Source: Melioribacteraceae bacterium (GTDB lineage: Bacteria > Bacteroidota > Ignavibacteria > Ignavibacteriales > Melioribacteraceae). Taken from it: a stretch of DNA of 64,000 nt. Below the pieces are notes generated by a model that was not told where the DNA came from, did not search any database, and worked only from the letters and a program-made list of their open reading frames with translations. The stretch lies in assembly GCA_027030245.1 (NCBI GenBank), contig JALVFE010000032.1, positions 124,001-188,000 of the forward strand, given 5' to 3'. Position numbers and translations under genes: made by a program. Shown here piece by piece: positions 9,701 through 16,631 of the stretch. Within the stretch, counting starts at the first letter, position 1. Each line of letters starts with the position of its first letter.

Positions 9701-10198
9701 AATCAACCTTTAATCGTATTTTCCAAGGGAGGCGGAAAAGAAGACGGATTATTGGAACGGGGGGAAATTTTACAACTTAAACTTTCCGCAGATATGGTAG
9801 TGCTAAGTTCTTGTAAATCCGGTTTGGGAGAAATAGACAAATCGGAAGGCGTATTGGGAATGCAAAAATCTTTTATTGATGCCGGAGCCAAAAGCGTTGT
9901 AGTTTCATTGTGGGATGTAAACGACAGGTACACAGCAATTCTGATGAAATATTTTTATAAATACCTAAACGAAGGCTTCGACAAATCCGTGGCTTTAAAA
10001 CTTGCCAAGAACGAATTTATCAAAAACGATTCACCTAATCCTTATTATTGGGCTGCGTTTGTACTTACAGGTAACACTTCTAAAATTCATTTACGAAGCG
10101 CAAAACTGTTCTCTATCGATCGTGTCGTTATTATCATTATTTTTTTAGGGCTAATCTTCTTCTTTGTTAATCTTTTCCGGGGAAAAAATTCCCACTGA
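6770..10198 (+). CDS. Periplasmic TPR-CHAT (caspase-like) protein, membrane-anchored
   Basis: A 1142-residue protein. It has an N-terminal signal segment (residues 8-24), about ten TPR repeats (roughly 145-650; examples FSGATKIFKQLIKSG, LIDAEKHYNKSLELF) and a CHAT protease domain (about 820-1105). A C-terminal membrane helix follows (1118-1135, VVIIIIFLGLIFFFVNLF) with a short basic tail. The CHAT dyad is present: His972 in HLSTHS and Cys1015 in VVLSSCKSG, followed by the family motif GVLGMQKSFIDAGAKSVVVSLW-x-VND. Catalysis is therefore expected. Topology puts the TPR and CHAT domains in the periplasm, on the same side as the TPR domain of the anti-sigma factor. CHAT proteins with TPRs cleave protein partners in other systems; here the neighbour anti-sigma is a plausible substrate (inference). 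Confidence 0.88.
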   Translation: MKVITKHIFFFNVIISLLLFNPLAGKEISASGHSLEKVKREILSNGLTTKNLLDYHYFLFNGNANPGEELNFVKSLPANYKRDILTGFIFKKKADFEAEYNSLLKALNNLPEIPVYYEELVFTSKILGKLDDLKKRIKQTGIQKETLLFAQALIEYNKGNFSGATKIFKQLIKSGFQDFRVYYWYSYSLRNLGEYPTALKQLKIAERKIPAPEFLPGILNAEGSLYYLSGKYDEAERLYEQAKKLAGKYFNKIELVKSLINLAIITDDTGNLKKARNLFYEALALAVKINSLELRALVHSELGVSYTFDNRLIDAEKHYNKSLELFSKLRDKNRLAILYANLGNIYTNISNYKFALESFQKGLEFASENKRARILNLKGIADVYSNIANYSKALEYYRRAKDLADEIKEISMKAEIEESFGILELNLGLPKQALKYFARAENIARTLDNGFFIAGLYHKFGVAYSLLDSLSKAEQYFLSANKINKANGDIYNQLTVNLELAEIYLKQNKTGKASRLLKITGKKCREYDLKNLLTKQYLLSAELYKIDGNYKKAEELLKTAEMLAKEIPDYTAQIAANYELGKMFYNLGKLQTAEKYFLKATDILENVSKPLFEKKEIQISFYSNFNDVYNDLAKLYLQSKKDTSAFELIDFQRAHNTSQNLNNIKILSRINDENKLKRLYELDWMISSGVYSGLDSLKKEYARLKNKLIKENPGIEKYLGFKTKNALDKIQNNLDSTENFVSYFITDYFTQIFHVSKSGFHSIRVDVSRDYIDKLIKGISPFYKTGKQKEEIFFNQDLFSFNAEAANKLYNILVKPVSEKLGKNTKIIFSLPPDMLKIPMEFLVTNYKPQESPYNYDKLEFLVNSYSISYAPSGNTLITLRERSSSLNKTNLLIGNSKIENKNFIYSIRGSLLENKETLRDINLESLEFSGKEIEEINSYLGNTEIFMQDNATEYNFKKFASSSKIIHLSTHSFLYKNQPLIVFSKGGGKEDGLLERGEILQLKLSADMVVLSSCKSGLGEIDKSEGVLGMQKSFIDAGAKSVVVSLWDVNDRYTAILMKYFYKYLNEGFDKSVALKLAKNEFIKNDSPNPYYWAAFVLTGNTSKIHLRSAKLFSIDRVVIIIIFLGLIFFFVNLFRGKNSH

Positions 10199-10207
10199 AA
10201 TTTTTTT

Positions 10208-10235
10208 TGTCACTTTTTTCAAATTTCTCATACTA
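10208..10235 (+). promoter_or_regulatory. Promoter-like element P4 (TGTCACTTTT-N14-ACTA)
   Basis: TGTCACTTTT at 10208-10217, 14 bases, ACTA at 10232-10235, about 118 bases before the first gene of the redox operon (10354). Longer leader than the other three copies. No other strong promoter is obvious in this 155-base gap. Confidence 0.6.
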
Positions 10236-10353
10236 ATTAAATAATCACTCAGATTTAATCGCAAATTTAATCTTCCAAAAGAATTACATTCTTTAATCCG
10301 ATATCGTATCTTATTATTCAGAATATTTTAAAATTAAAATAAAGGAGGACGTT

Positions 10354-10554
10354 ATGAAACCAAACGTAGGGAAAGCAGATAAAATTGTAAGATATACCGT
10401 CGGAATTTTGGCAATTGCCGCCGGAGTATATTATCAAAACTGGTTAGGCGCTTTGGGAATAGTTCCAATTTTCACAGCGATAATCGGCTGGTGTCCGCTT
10501 TACGCGCCGTTCGGTATTTCCACAGTCGAAAAGAAAACTCAAACAAATAATTAA
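10354..10554 (+). CDS. DUF2892 inner-membrane protein
   Basis: A 66-residue protein with two hydrophobic helices around a short loop. It begins MKPNVGKADKIVRYTVG and contains GWCPLYAPFGIST, the hallmark of the DUF2892 family (also found fused to rhodaneses such as YgaP). The conserved cysteine in GWCPLY is present. The role is unknown; members often sit beside sulfur-transfer or redox genes. Strong ribosome site (AAAGGAGG). It is the first gene of a seven-gene extracytoplasmic redox operon, 14 bases before the next gene. Confidence 0.88.
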   Translation: MKPNVGKADKIVRYTVGILAIAAGVYYQNWLGALGIVPIFTAIIGWCPLYAPFGISTVEKKTQTNN

Positions 10555-10568
10555 ACGGAGAATTACGA

Positions 10569-12206
10569 ATGAAAAAAAATATAATAGCTTTAGTTACAAT
10601 TGGAATTTTTTCCATTGGCATTACTTTACTTTCCAGGGGGTTCCGTGCGAACGAAATACCGAACGGAAGCGTTAATAGTTGTGCTAACTGTCATGTAAAT
10701 CCCGCAGGCGGGGGACCAAGAGATAATTTTGGTAAGCTTGTGGGAACGAAATTCCTAACCGAACCGGGTTCTGCAGGACATGTTGTTTGGGGACCTTTAC
10801 TGGCAAGCCTGGATGCCGATAACGACGGAGTTTCAAACGGTGAGGAATTACAAGATCCGTTCGGTCAATGGACGCAAGGTCAACCTAACCCGGGAAATTC
10901 AAGTATGGTAACTTTACCCGGAGATGCAACCAGTAACGCACTTTCCACTTTAACCGTCTCTTTTTCCGATATGACCCCGCATGTAGGACAGATGTTACAG
11001 TTAAGGGTAATTGACAAAAACAATATGAAAGAAGTCGGGAGAACATCCGTTGCATCAATTACACAAGCTTTTGACGTTCAGCTCGATGTTATTCTGCAAG
11101 GGCACGATTACTACATCGACTTTTTCGCGGATCATAACGGCAACGGATTATATGATGCACCACCGACAGATCATGCTTGGAGAATTGAACTAAACGACGC
11201 ACAAGGAAACGACAATGTTGCGTTTGCACATAATACTAATTTTACGGATATAGATTGGGATTATATGCTAACCGTAAATTTCACCGGTATGACACCGCAT
11301 GTAGGTCAGTTATTGGAATTGAGAGTGGAAGATGATGTTACCAATCAAGAGGTTGGAAGAACACGAATCGAGTTTATACCTTCCGCTGATTTTACTGTGA
11401 ATATTCCGGGTATAAAACTTGGCAAACAATACAAAGTGGAATTTTATGCGGATCACAATGGTAACGGTTTATATGATTCGCCACCGACTGACCACGCTTG
11501 GAAAATTCAATTCGAAAACAACTCCGGCGACGTAACGGAAACCTTTGCTCACAATACCGATTTTACCGATGTCGGTTGGGATTATTTATACACGCTTAAC
11601 TTCATCGGTATGAATCCGCATGTCGGACAAATGCTCGAAATGAGAATTGTGCGTAAAGATAATAGTGAGGAAATCGGTCGGATAAAAGTCGATGCAATTC
11701 CTTCACCAAACTTTTCCGTTTCTATTCCCGGCATCGAATTAAACCATGATTATAATGTTGATTTTTATGCGGATCATAACGGCAACGGATTATATGATGC
11801 ACCACCGACTGATCACGCTTGGAGATTAACGCTTAACAGCTCTACCGGAAATTACGCGGAAAACTTTTCGCACAATACAAATTTCACAGATATTCAGTGG
11901 CCCGGCGTTACCGGTATATTGGATGAAATCGCAAGAATACCCAACAAATACATACTTTTACAAAATTACCCGAATCCGTTTAATCCGGCTACCAACATCG
12001 CGTTTAACCTGAAAGAACCGGGTTTTGTAACTTTGAAAATATACGATTTGTTAGGACAGGAAGTAATAACACTTGTAAACAAAGAACTACCGGCGGGTTT
12101 GCATAATATTTCTTTCGATGCAAGCGGTTTACAAAGCGGAACATACATCTACCGGATTCAATCCCAAAACTTTACGGCTGCAAAGAAAATGGTTCTTTTA
12201 AAATAA
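10569..12206 (+). CDS. Monoheme T9SS protein with three EF-like repeats
   Basis: A 545-residue exported protein. The signal segment is followed by a single heme c site CANCH (Cys38, Cys41, His42) and an EF-hand-like loop DADNDGVSNGEE. Three units of about 115 residues come next, each beginning with F-x-(D/G)-M-(T/N)-PHVGQ and ending with an ADHNGNGLYD-x-PPTDHAW loop, whose D-x-N-x-N-x-x-x-D spacing suggests calcium binding. A T9SS sorting domain (YPNPFNPAT to KKMVLLK) ends the protein. It looks like a surface or secreted redox protein. Histidines near each loop (DHAW, FAHNT) are invariant between the units and could bind metal. I do not recognise the repeat family. It is in an operon with Rieske, globin and YceI genes, though a terminator hairpin follows it. 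Confidence 0.8.
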   Translation: MKKNIIALVTIGIFSIGITLLSRGFRANEIPNGSVNSCANCHVNPAGGGPRDNFGKLVGTKFLTEPGSAGHVVWGPLLASLDADNDGVSNGEELQDPFGQWTQGQPNPGNSSMVTLPGDATSNALSTLTVSFSDMTPHVGQMLQLRVIDKNNMKEVGRTSVASITQAFDVQLDVILQGHDYYIDFFADHNGNGLYDAPPTDHAWRIELNDAQGNDNVAFAHNTNFTDIDWDYMLTVNFTGMTPHVGQLLELRVEDDVTNQEVGRTRIEFIPSADFTVNIPGIKLGKQYKVEFYADHNGNGLYDSPPTDHAWKIQFENNSGDVTETFAHNTDFTDVGWDYLYTLNFIGMNPHVGQMLEMRIVRKDNSEEIGRIKVDAIPSPNFSVSIPGIELNHDYNVDFYADHNGNGLYDAPPTDHAWRLTLNSSTGNYAENFSHNTNFTDIQWPGVTGILDEIARIPNKYILLQNYPNPFNPATNIAFNLKEPGFVTLKIYDLLGQEVITLVNKELPAGLHNISFDASGLQSGTYIYRIQSQNFTAAKKMVLLK

Positions 12207-12217
12207 CGTAAATTAAT

Positions 12218-12246
12218 ACCGGCATGAAAAGTGCCGGTTTTTTATT
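12218..12246 (+). terminator. Intrinsic terminator or attenuator inside the redox operon
   Basis: ACCGGCA (12218-12224), loop of 7, TGCCGGT (12232-12238) followed by a T-run. It lies between the monoheme T9SS gene and the Rieske gene, so transcription into the downstream genes is probably reduced or conditional. Confidence 0.75.
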
Positions 12247-12262
12247 CTTTAAAGGTGATAAA

Positions 12263-12769
12263 ATGAAAAATACAATTAACATTAATTCCATTAAAGATTC
12301 CAAAACCAGAAGGGAATTCATAAAGGATATAGCACTCGGTTTCGGTTATGTTGCTTTGGGTTCATACACATTATCTTTTTTGAATTCATGTTCAAGCGAT
12401 TCGAATCCGGCTTACCCCGATAATTCGGGAGGTAAAGGATCGGGTACATCAAAAATTACGATAGATATTTCAAAGCCGGAAAATCAAGCGCTGCAGACCG
12501 TCGGAGGTACAATTGCAATATCCGGAAACGCTTTGGACGGCAACGGTATGTTAATCATACGTACGGGACAAAGTTCCGTCGTTGCATTAAGCAGAACATG
12601 TACTCACCAAGGCTGTACGGTTCCTAATTTTCAAAACGGAGTTTCCACTTGTCCTTGCCATGGCAGTCAATTCAATACTTCGGGAAATCCGGTGAAAGGT
12701 CCGGCTACTCAACCGCTTAAAAAATTCAATGCTGTACTTTCAGGAAATATAATTACAATCACACTATAA
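12263..12769 (+). CDS. Rieske [2Fe-2S] protein, Tat-exported lipoprotein
   Basis: A 168-residue protein. The N terminus carries a twin-arginine motif (KTRREFIKD) and a later NSCSS lipobox-like site (Cys43), so it is probably folded with its cluster, exported by Tat and lipid-anchored. The cluster ligands are all visible: Cys113 and His115 in CTHQGC, and Cys130 and His133 in CPCHGSQF. Cys118 and Cys132 form the disulfide pair typical of high-potential Rieske proteins. Start chosen at 12263 because AAAGGTGA precedes it; the ATG at 12224 is inside a terminator hairpin. No cytochrome b gene is nearby, so it is not part of a local bc complex. It more likely passes electrons to the globin or cytochrome partners of this operon (inference). 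Confidence 0.9.
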   Translation: MKNTININSIKDSKTRREFIKDIALGFGYVALGSYTLSFLNSCSSDSNPAYPDNSGGKGSGTSKITIDISKPENQALQTVGGTIAISGNALDGNGMLIIRTGQSSVVALSRTCTHQGCTVPNFQNGVSTCPCHGSQFNTSGNPVKGPATQPLKKFNAVLSGNIITITL

Positions 12770-12786
12770 ATAAAATCGGAGAAAAA

Positions 12787-13242
12787 ATGAAAAACTTTAG
12801 GCTTATAAATCTTTTTTTTATAATAATTCTGACTTTGGCCGTTAGTTTTCAAACGTTGAAGGCTCAAAACGCAAAAGAGAAATCGTTATATCAACGCTTG
12901 GGCGGTTATGATGCCATTGCCGCCGTCGTAGACGACTTTTTAGGCAGAATGATGAACGACGAACAACTCGGTAGATTTTTTAATGGACTCGGGACGGACA
13001 GAAAAATGAGGGCACGGCAATTAACCGTTGATTTTGTATGCAAAGCAGCAGGCGGCCATTGCGTTTATACAGGTCGGGATATGCTGGTAACTCATAAAGG
13101 CATGGGAATTACGGAAGATGACTGGAATATATCGGTAAAACTGTTAAAACAAACCTTGAAAAAATTTAATGTTCCGGCAAAAGAATCGGCGGAAGTTTTA
13201 AATTTAATCTCAAGCTTAAAACCGTCAATTGTTGAGAAATAA
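12787..13242 (+). CDS. Exported group 1 truncated hemoglobin
   Basis: A 151-residue protein with a signal peptide (residues 1-26, ending LKAQ) and a truncated globin domain beginning LYQRLGGYDAIAAVVDDF. The proximal heme histidine is His103 in LVTHKGMGIT, the group 1 pattern. Truncated globins bind oxygen or nitric oxide, and export from the cytoplasm is unusual for the family. It sits 17 bases after the Rieske gene and 20 before a cytochrome-like gene, so a periplasmic or surface redox role such as NO dioxygenation or oxygen sensing is plausible. The product is well recognised; the specific role is inferred. Confidence 0.9.
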   Translation: MKNFRLINLFFIIILTLAVSFQTLKAQNAKEKSLYQRLGGYDAIAAVVDDFLGRMMNDEQLGRFFNGLGTDRKMRARQLTVDFVCKAAGGHCVYTGRDMLVTHKGMGITEDDWNISVKLLKQTLKKFNVPAKESAEVLNLISSLKPSIVEK

Positions 13243-13262
13243 AGACAATTAAAAGGAAGTTT

Positions 13263-13685
13263 ATGAAAACGATATTAATTTTGTTCGTTGTGTTTACTGC
13301 ATTTGTTTACGGATGCGCCGACAGCATTGTTGAAACTACACTCGCTATAGATGAAAAACAAAATGCGGATGTCGTAAAACCTACTTTCTCGGACATACAA
13401 AACAAAATACTTAATAAATCGTGTGCATTAAGCGGTTGTCACGTAAAAGGCGTGCAACCGCCCGATTTATCCAGCGATGCTTACGATGTTATTGTGGGCA
13501 AGCCGAGTTCGCAAGGTTTGAATTACATTGAACCTGGGAAACCACAAGAAAGTTACCTGTATTTGAAAATTACAGGAGCCGCCGGCATTTCCGGTAACCC
13601 AATGCCGTTAAACGCTTCCCCGTTACCGCAAACTTCCATTACGGCAATTAAAACATGGATTGAAAACGGAGCGGAAAAAAATTAA
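13263..13685 (+). CDS. Small c-type-cytochrome-like lipoprotein with CX4CH motif
   Basis: A 140-residue protein. The signal segment ends VYGC (Cys18), a probable lipobox. The single heme-like motif is CALSGCH (Cys54, Cys59, His60), with four residues between the cysteines instead of two. The downstream pattern (LYLKITG, NPMPLN, then ITAIKTWIENGA) matches small cytochrome c domains such as those in planctomycete-type or DUF1588-like proteins, and the methionine in NPMPL could be the distal ligand. CX4CH attachment sites are known in some cytochromes, so heme binding is likely but not proven. It lies in the redox operon. Confidence 0.72.
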   Translation: MKTILILFVVFTAFVYGCADSIVETTLAIDEKQNADVVKPTFSDIQNKILNKSCALSGCHVKGVQPPDLSSDAYDVIVGKPSSQGLNYIEPGKPQESYLYLKITGAAGISGNPMPLNASPLPQTSITAIKTWIENGAEKN

Positions 13686-13697
13686 AATAAAGAGGAA

Positions 13698-14285
13698 TTG
13701 ATAAAAAAAATTGTTTTATATATTCTGCTTATTCTAAACGGCTTTGCGTTTGCCGGTGAATGGGACGTTAAAAAAGATGCTCAAAACATAGTTAAATTTA
13801 TTTCAAGCACGCCGGTTCTGGATTTTGAAGGAGTTACAAATAATATCGACGGATATATTTATTGGGAAGGCGACGGATTACCCGGCGATAAAAACGAACT
13901 TTACTTCGAAGTGGATTTAAATACACTTAGTACTGGTATCGGGAAAAGAGACCGCGATATGAGGGAAGACGTTCTTGAAACGGATAAATGGCCCAAAGCT
14001 TTTTTCAAAGGAAAAATTTATTTGGTAGATAAACCGGATTCAACTGAAACTTACCTGGTTAAAGCAAAAGGGAAAATGTTCATTCACGGAAAAGAAAAAG
14101 AAATGGATATTCCCACAACTATTAAAATTGAAAACGGAACTGTAAACGTTCAATCTCATTTTTCGGTATTTTTGAAAGATTATGACATAGAAGCCCCGAG
14201 TTTATTGGCTTTCATAAAGGTTGCACAAGAAATTAAAATATCCCTTAACTTTTACATGGAACAGATTAAGGAGAATAATAATTGA
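13698..14285 (+). CDS. YceI family periplasmic protein
   Basis: A 195-residue exported protein of the YceI lipocalin-like family. It has a signal peptide (ILLILNGFAFAG), then the characteristic order: N-terminal FISSTPVLDFEG strand, Y-I-x-W central strand, DRDMREDVLETDKWPKAFFKG, and C-terminal KVAQEIKISLNFYM. YceI proteins bind polyprenoid-type lipids in a beta-barrel. Members in Bacteroidetes often neighbour DUF5777 genes, as here. The start is a TTG with AGAGG only 2 bases away, so the exact start is uncertain; no ATG is available in frame before the signal peptide. It overlaps the next gene by 4 bases. Confidence 0.85.
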   Translation: MIKKIVLYILLILNGFAFAGEWDVKKDAQNIVKFISSTPVLDFEGVTNNIDGYIYWEGDGLPGDKNELYFEVDLNTLSTGIGKRDRDMREDVLETDKWPKAFFKGKIYLVDKPDSTETYLVKAKGKMFIHGKEKEMDIPTTIKIENGTVNVQSHFSVFLKDYDIEAPSLLAFIKVAQEIKISLNFYMEQIKENNN

Positions 14286-15148
14286 AATTCCGGATCACTG
14301 TTTTATTATTACTTACGTTTACAATCATTACATATACACAACCCAAATGGAAACCCGGCAAAGCCGCAGAAGTTGATTTGGAACTTTTCCATACAACCCA
14401 AACCGCAAATTTTCCTACAACGGAATCTCTTAAAGAAGGAAGTTTTATGTACGAAATTTCCCATAGATTCTTGCCTTCAATAAAAGACGGGTACGATGCT
14501 TTATACGGTTTGGACGGACCGGCAAGAATCCGCTTTGCGCTGGGTTACGGAATTACCGATCACTTAATGGTTACGCTTGCACGCAGTAATAACACCGATA
14601 ATCTCGATTTGCAAATCAAACAAAGAGTTTTACAATTAGCAAATAATTCCGCACCGTTGGTAATTTCCGCGCAAGGAGGGATTTCGTGGAATACGGAAGT
14701 CCCGCCGAATATCGACAGAAACAGACTCGATGCAGATAACTTTCAATTTTACGGTCAGTTAATTCTCAACACCATGTTGTTCGATAAGAAACTCGGTATC
14801 GGAATAGTTCCTTCTTATCTTTACAACAGTTTTATCTATGCCGTGGAAAAACAATACTCGTTTACCTTAGGCTTATATGCGCAATACTATTTCAACAGAA
14901 TGTGGAGCGTTTGGATCGAATACAATCCGACCATTGCCGGATACCGCGGGCGCATAAGGTTGGACGAAAAAGGAAAATCTTACAACAGCCTTACAATCGG
15001 TTTCGATATTGAAACCGGCGGGCATATATTTCATTTATTGATAACCAACAACGCCAGGTTGAACCCTTCCCAGTTTTTGGTAGGCGCAGACCGTTCGGCA
15101 AACGAAGACATGTGGAGAATCGGCTTCGGGATTTTACGATACTTCTAA
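14282..15148 (+). CDS. DUF5777 family outer-membrane beta-barrel protein
   Basis: A 288-residue protein with a short signal peptide and many alternating-hydrophobicity strands ending in IGFGILRYF, the terminal aromatic expected of outer-membrane barrels. Features such as SFMYEISHRFLPSIKDGYDALYGLDGPA and RFALGYGITDHLMVTLARS match the DUF5777 family. The function is unknown; it is consistently next to YceI and redox genes, suggesting an outer-membrane partner for the exported redox proteins. The TTG start overlaps the YceI stop and has AAGGAG 7 bases upstream. It is the last gene of the operon. Confidence 0.85.
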   Translation: MKFRITVLLLLTFTIITYTQPKWKPGKAAEVDLELFHTTQTANFPTTESLKEGSFMYEISHRFLPSIKDGYDALYGLDGPARIRFALGYGITDHLMVTLARSNNTDNLDLQIKQRVLQLANNSAPLVISAQGGISWNTEVPPNIDRNRLDADNFQFYGQLILNTMLFDKKLGIGIVPSYLYNSFIYAVEKQYSFTLGLYAQYYFNRMWSVWIEYNPTIAGYRGRIRLDEKGKSYNSLTIGFDIETGGHIFHLLITNNARLNPSQFLVGADRSANEDMWRIGFGILRYF

Positions 15149-15237
15149 ATTATATTAGTCTCATCTCTCTGTTTTTATTTTATTACAGTTAATCCGCAAC
15201 ATAAAAATCCGTATTTTACATCCATCCTAAAGATTTT

Positions 15238-15267
15238 TTGAATAAAATCTTCCTTCAAGTGTATAAT
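15238..15267 (+). promoter_or_regulatory. Possible promoter of the second sigma operon, near-leaderless
   Basis: TTGAAT (15238-15243), 18 bases, TATAAT (15262-15267). The start codon at 15276 is only 8 bases beyond, so the transcript would be leaderless or nearly so, and no ribosome site is seen. Inference from sequence match only. Confidence 0.4.
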
Positions 15268-15275
15268 ATAATGTA

Positions 15276-15815
15276 ATGACAATGAAAAAATTGTTTAATC
15301 CCGGACTTTCGGAAAAGGAAAAGAAGGAATTCGAAGCTTTGGCGAAAGCCAATTTGAAAAAGGCTTATTTCACTGCGTTGGGTTTTCTGGGTTCGCGCGA
15401 CGATGCGGTCGAGATTTCCCAAGAAGCATTTTTACGGGCTTATGTTAATTTCAAAAAATTCGACCGGTCAAAAAATTTTTTCGCATGGTATTACAGAATA
15501 TTGAAAAATCTTTGTCTTAATTTTATTAGGGATTCGCGTGCAAAGAAAACCGAGAACTTTCTGGAACCGGAAAAATTGGAATCTGAGGAAACCGATCCGG
15601 CACTTAAAACCGAAAATAACGAATTGCACGAACAAATTGAAAACGTAATGAACAAACTGAACTTCAAAGACCGTGAAATAATTATCTTAAAAGAATTTCA
15701 AAATATGAGTTATAAAGAAATTTCGGAAATATTAAACATTCCGTTAGGCACGGTTATGTCAAGGTTATTTTACGCAAGGAAAAAATTAGCCGAAAAATTG
15801 AAAGGGGTGATTTAA
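15276..15815 (+). CDS. ECF RNA polymerase sigma factor
   Basis: A 179-residue ECF sigma factor. Region 2 (about 25-90) contains SRDDAVEISQEAFLRAYVNF and the aromatic WYYRILKNLCLNFIRD. Region 4 (about 115-175) contains LNFKDREIIILKEFQNMSYKEIS and LGTVMSRLFYARKKL. It is much closer to the classical RpoE/SigW pattern than the first sigma factor of this window. The start could be the ATG at 15276 or the one at 15282. Its stop overlaps the anti-sigma start by 1 base (TAATG), indicating translational coupling in a three-gene operon. Confidence 0.92.
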   Translation: MTMKKLFNPGLSEKEKKEFEALAKANLKKAYFTALGFLGSRDDAVEISQEAFLRAYVNFKKFDRSKNFFAWYYRILKNLCLNFIRDSRAKKTENFLEPEKLESEETDPALKTENNELHEQIENVMNKLNFKDREIIILKEFQNMSYKEISEILNIPLGTVMSRLFYARKKLAEKLKGVI

Positions 15816-16258
15816 TGCACGATAAATTCATTCTTTTGCTACAGAAATATTTGGATAACGAACTGACAGAAAACGAAAAGAAAGAATTCGATGAACTGAT
15901 AAATACAAACGAAGAATTCAGAAAGGAATTCGAAGAGCAAAAAAAAGTAAAGGAGGTTCTTACCAAGATGAAACTTAAAAATCCTTCGAAAGAATTTTGG
16001 GATGCATATTGGACGGGACTCTATAACAAAATCGAAAGAGGAATTGCATGGATTGCGATATCCATCGGCGCTATTATTTTGATTGCATACGCAAGTATTC
16101 AAGCGGTGAAAGTATTTTTCGGCGATATGGAAACTCCGTTGATTGTAAAAATCGGAACCGTTGCATTAGTATTCGGATTTCTCGTTCTGCTGTTTTCGGT
16201 TATCAGAGAAAAATTTTTCGTATCCAAACACGATAAATACAAGGAGATTCAAAGATGA
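15815..16258 (+). CDS. Membrane anti-sigma factor-like protein, two helices
   Basis: A 147-residue protein whose N terminus (FILLLQKYLDNELTENEKKEFDELI) matches the first helices of anti-sigma factors (a zf-HC2-like fold) but lacks the zinc cysteines. Two membrane helices follow, at about 74-94 (WIAISIGAIILIAYASIQAV) and 110-128 (VKIGTVALVFGFLVLLFSV), with a basic C-terminal tail. With both termini inside there is almost no periplasmic sensor domain. Coupling to the sigma gene by a 1-base overlap supports the role. It overlaps the YbjQ gene by 4 bases. Confidence 0.8.
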   Translation: MHDKFILLLQKYLDNELTENEKKEFDELINTNEEFRKEFEEQKKVKEVLTKMKLKNPSKEFWDAYWTGLYNKIERGIAWIAISIGAIILIAYASIQAVKVFFGDMETPLIVKIGTVALVFGFLVLLFSVIREKFFVSKHDKYKEIQR

Positions 16259-16569
16259 TTATCGTAACAACACCGGATGTTCCCGGAAAAGAAATCAAAA
16301 AAGTATTCGGCACGGTAAAGGGAAACACAATCAGAGCACGAAACATCGGCAGAGACATAATTGCGTTATTAAAAAATATTGTTGGAGGTGAAATTCAAGA
16401 ATACACGAAGTTGATGGCGGAATCGAGGGAACAAGCGCTTGACAGAATGGTTGCCGAAGCAAAAGAACTTGGCGCAAATGCAATTGTAAACTGCAGATTT
16501 TCAACAAGCTACATTATGCAAAGCGCCGCCGAAATTCTGGTTTACGGAACCGCGGTTTATGTTGAGTAG
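16255..16569 (+). CDS. YbjQ family (DUF74) protein
   Basis: A 104-residue protein of the YbjQ/heavy-metal-binding-like family. It starts IIVTTPDVPGKEIKKVFGTVKG, contains the ARNIGRD motif, a central REQALDRMVAEAKELGANAIVNCRF helix-strand, and a closing YGTAVYVE strand. Family members form pentamers of unknown biochemical role. It overlaps the anti-sigma gene (ATGA), so it is co-translated with the sigma module. This may indicate a membrane-stress or envelope function. Confidence 0.93.
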   Translation: MIIVTTPDVPGKEIKKVFGTVKGNTIRARNIGRDIIALLKNIVGGEIQEYTKLMAESREQALDRMVAEAKELGANAIVNCRFSTSYIMQSAAEILVYGTAVYVE

Positions 16570-16631
16570 ATTACTTAAGAACCGTAAAATTATTCTCAAT
16601 GTAATTACCCGTAAAATAAAAAGGGAATAAG

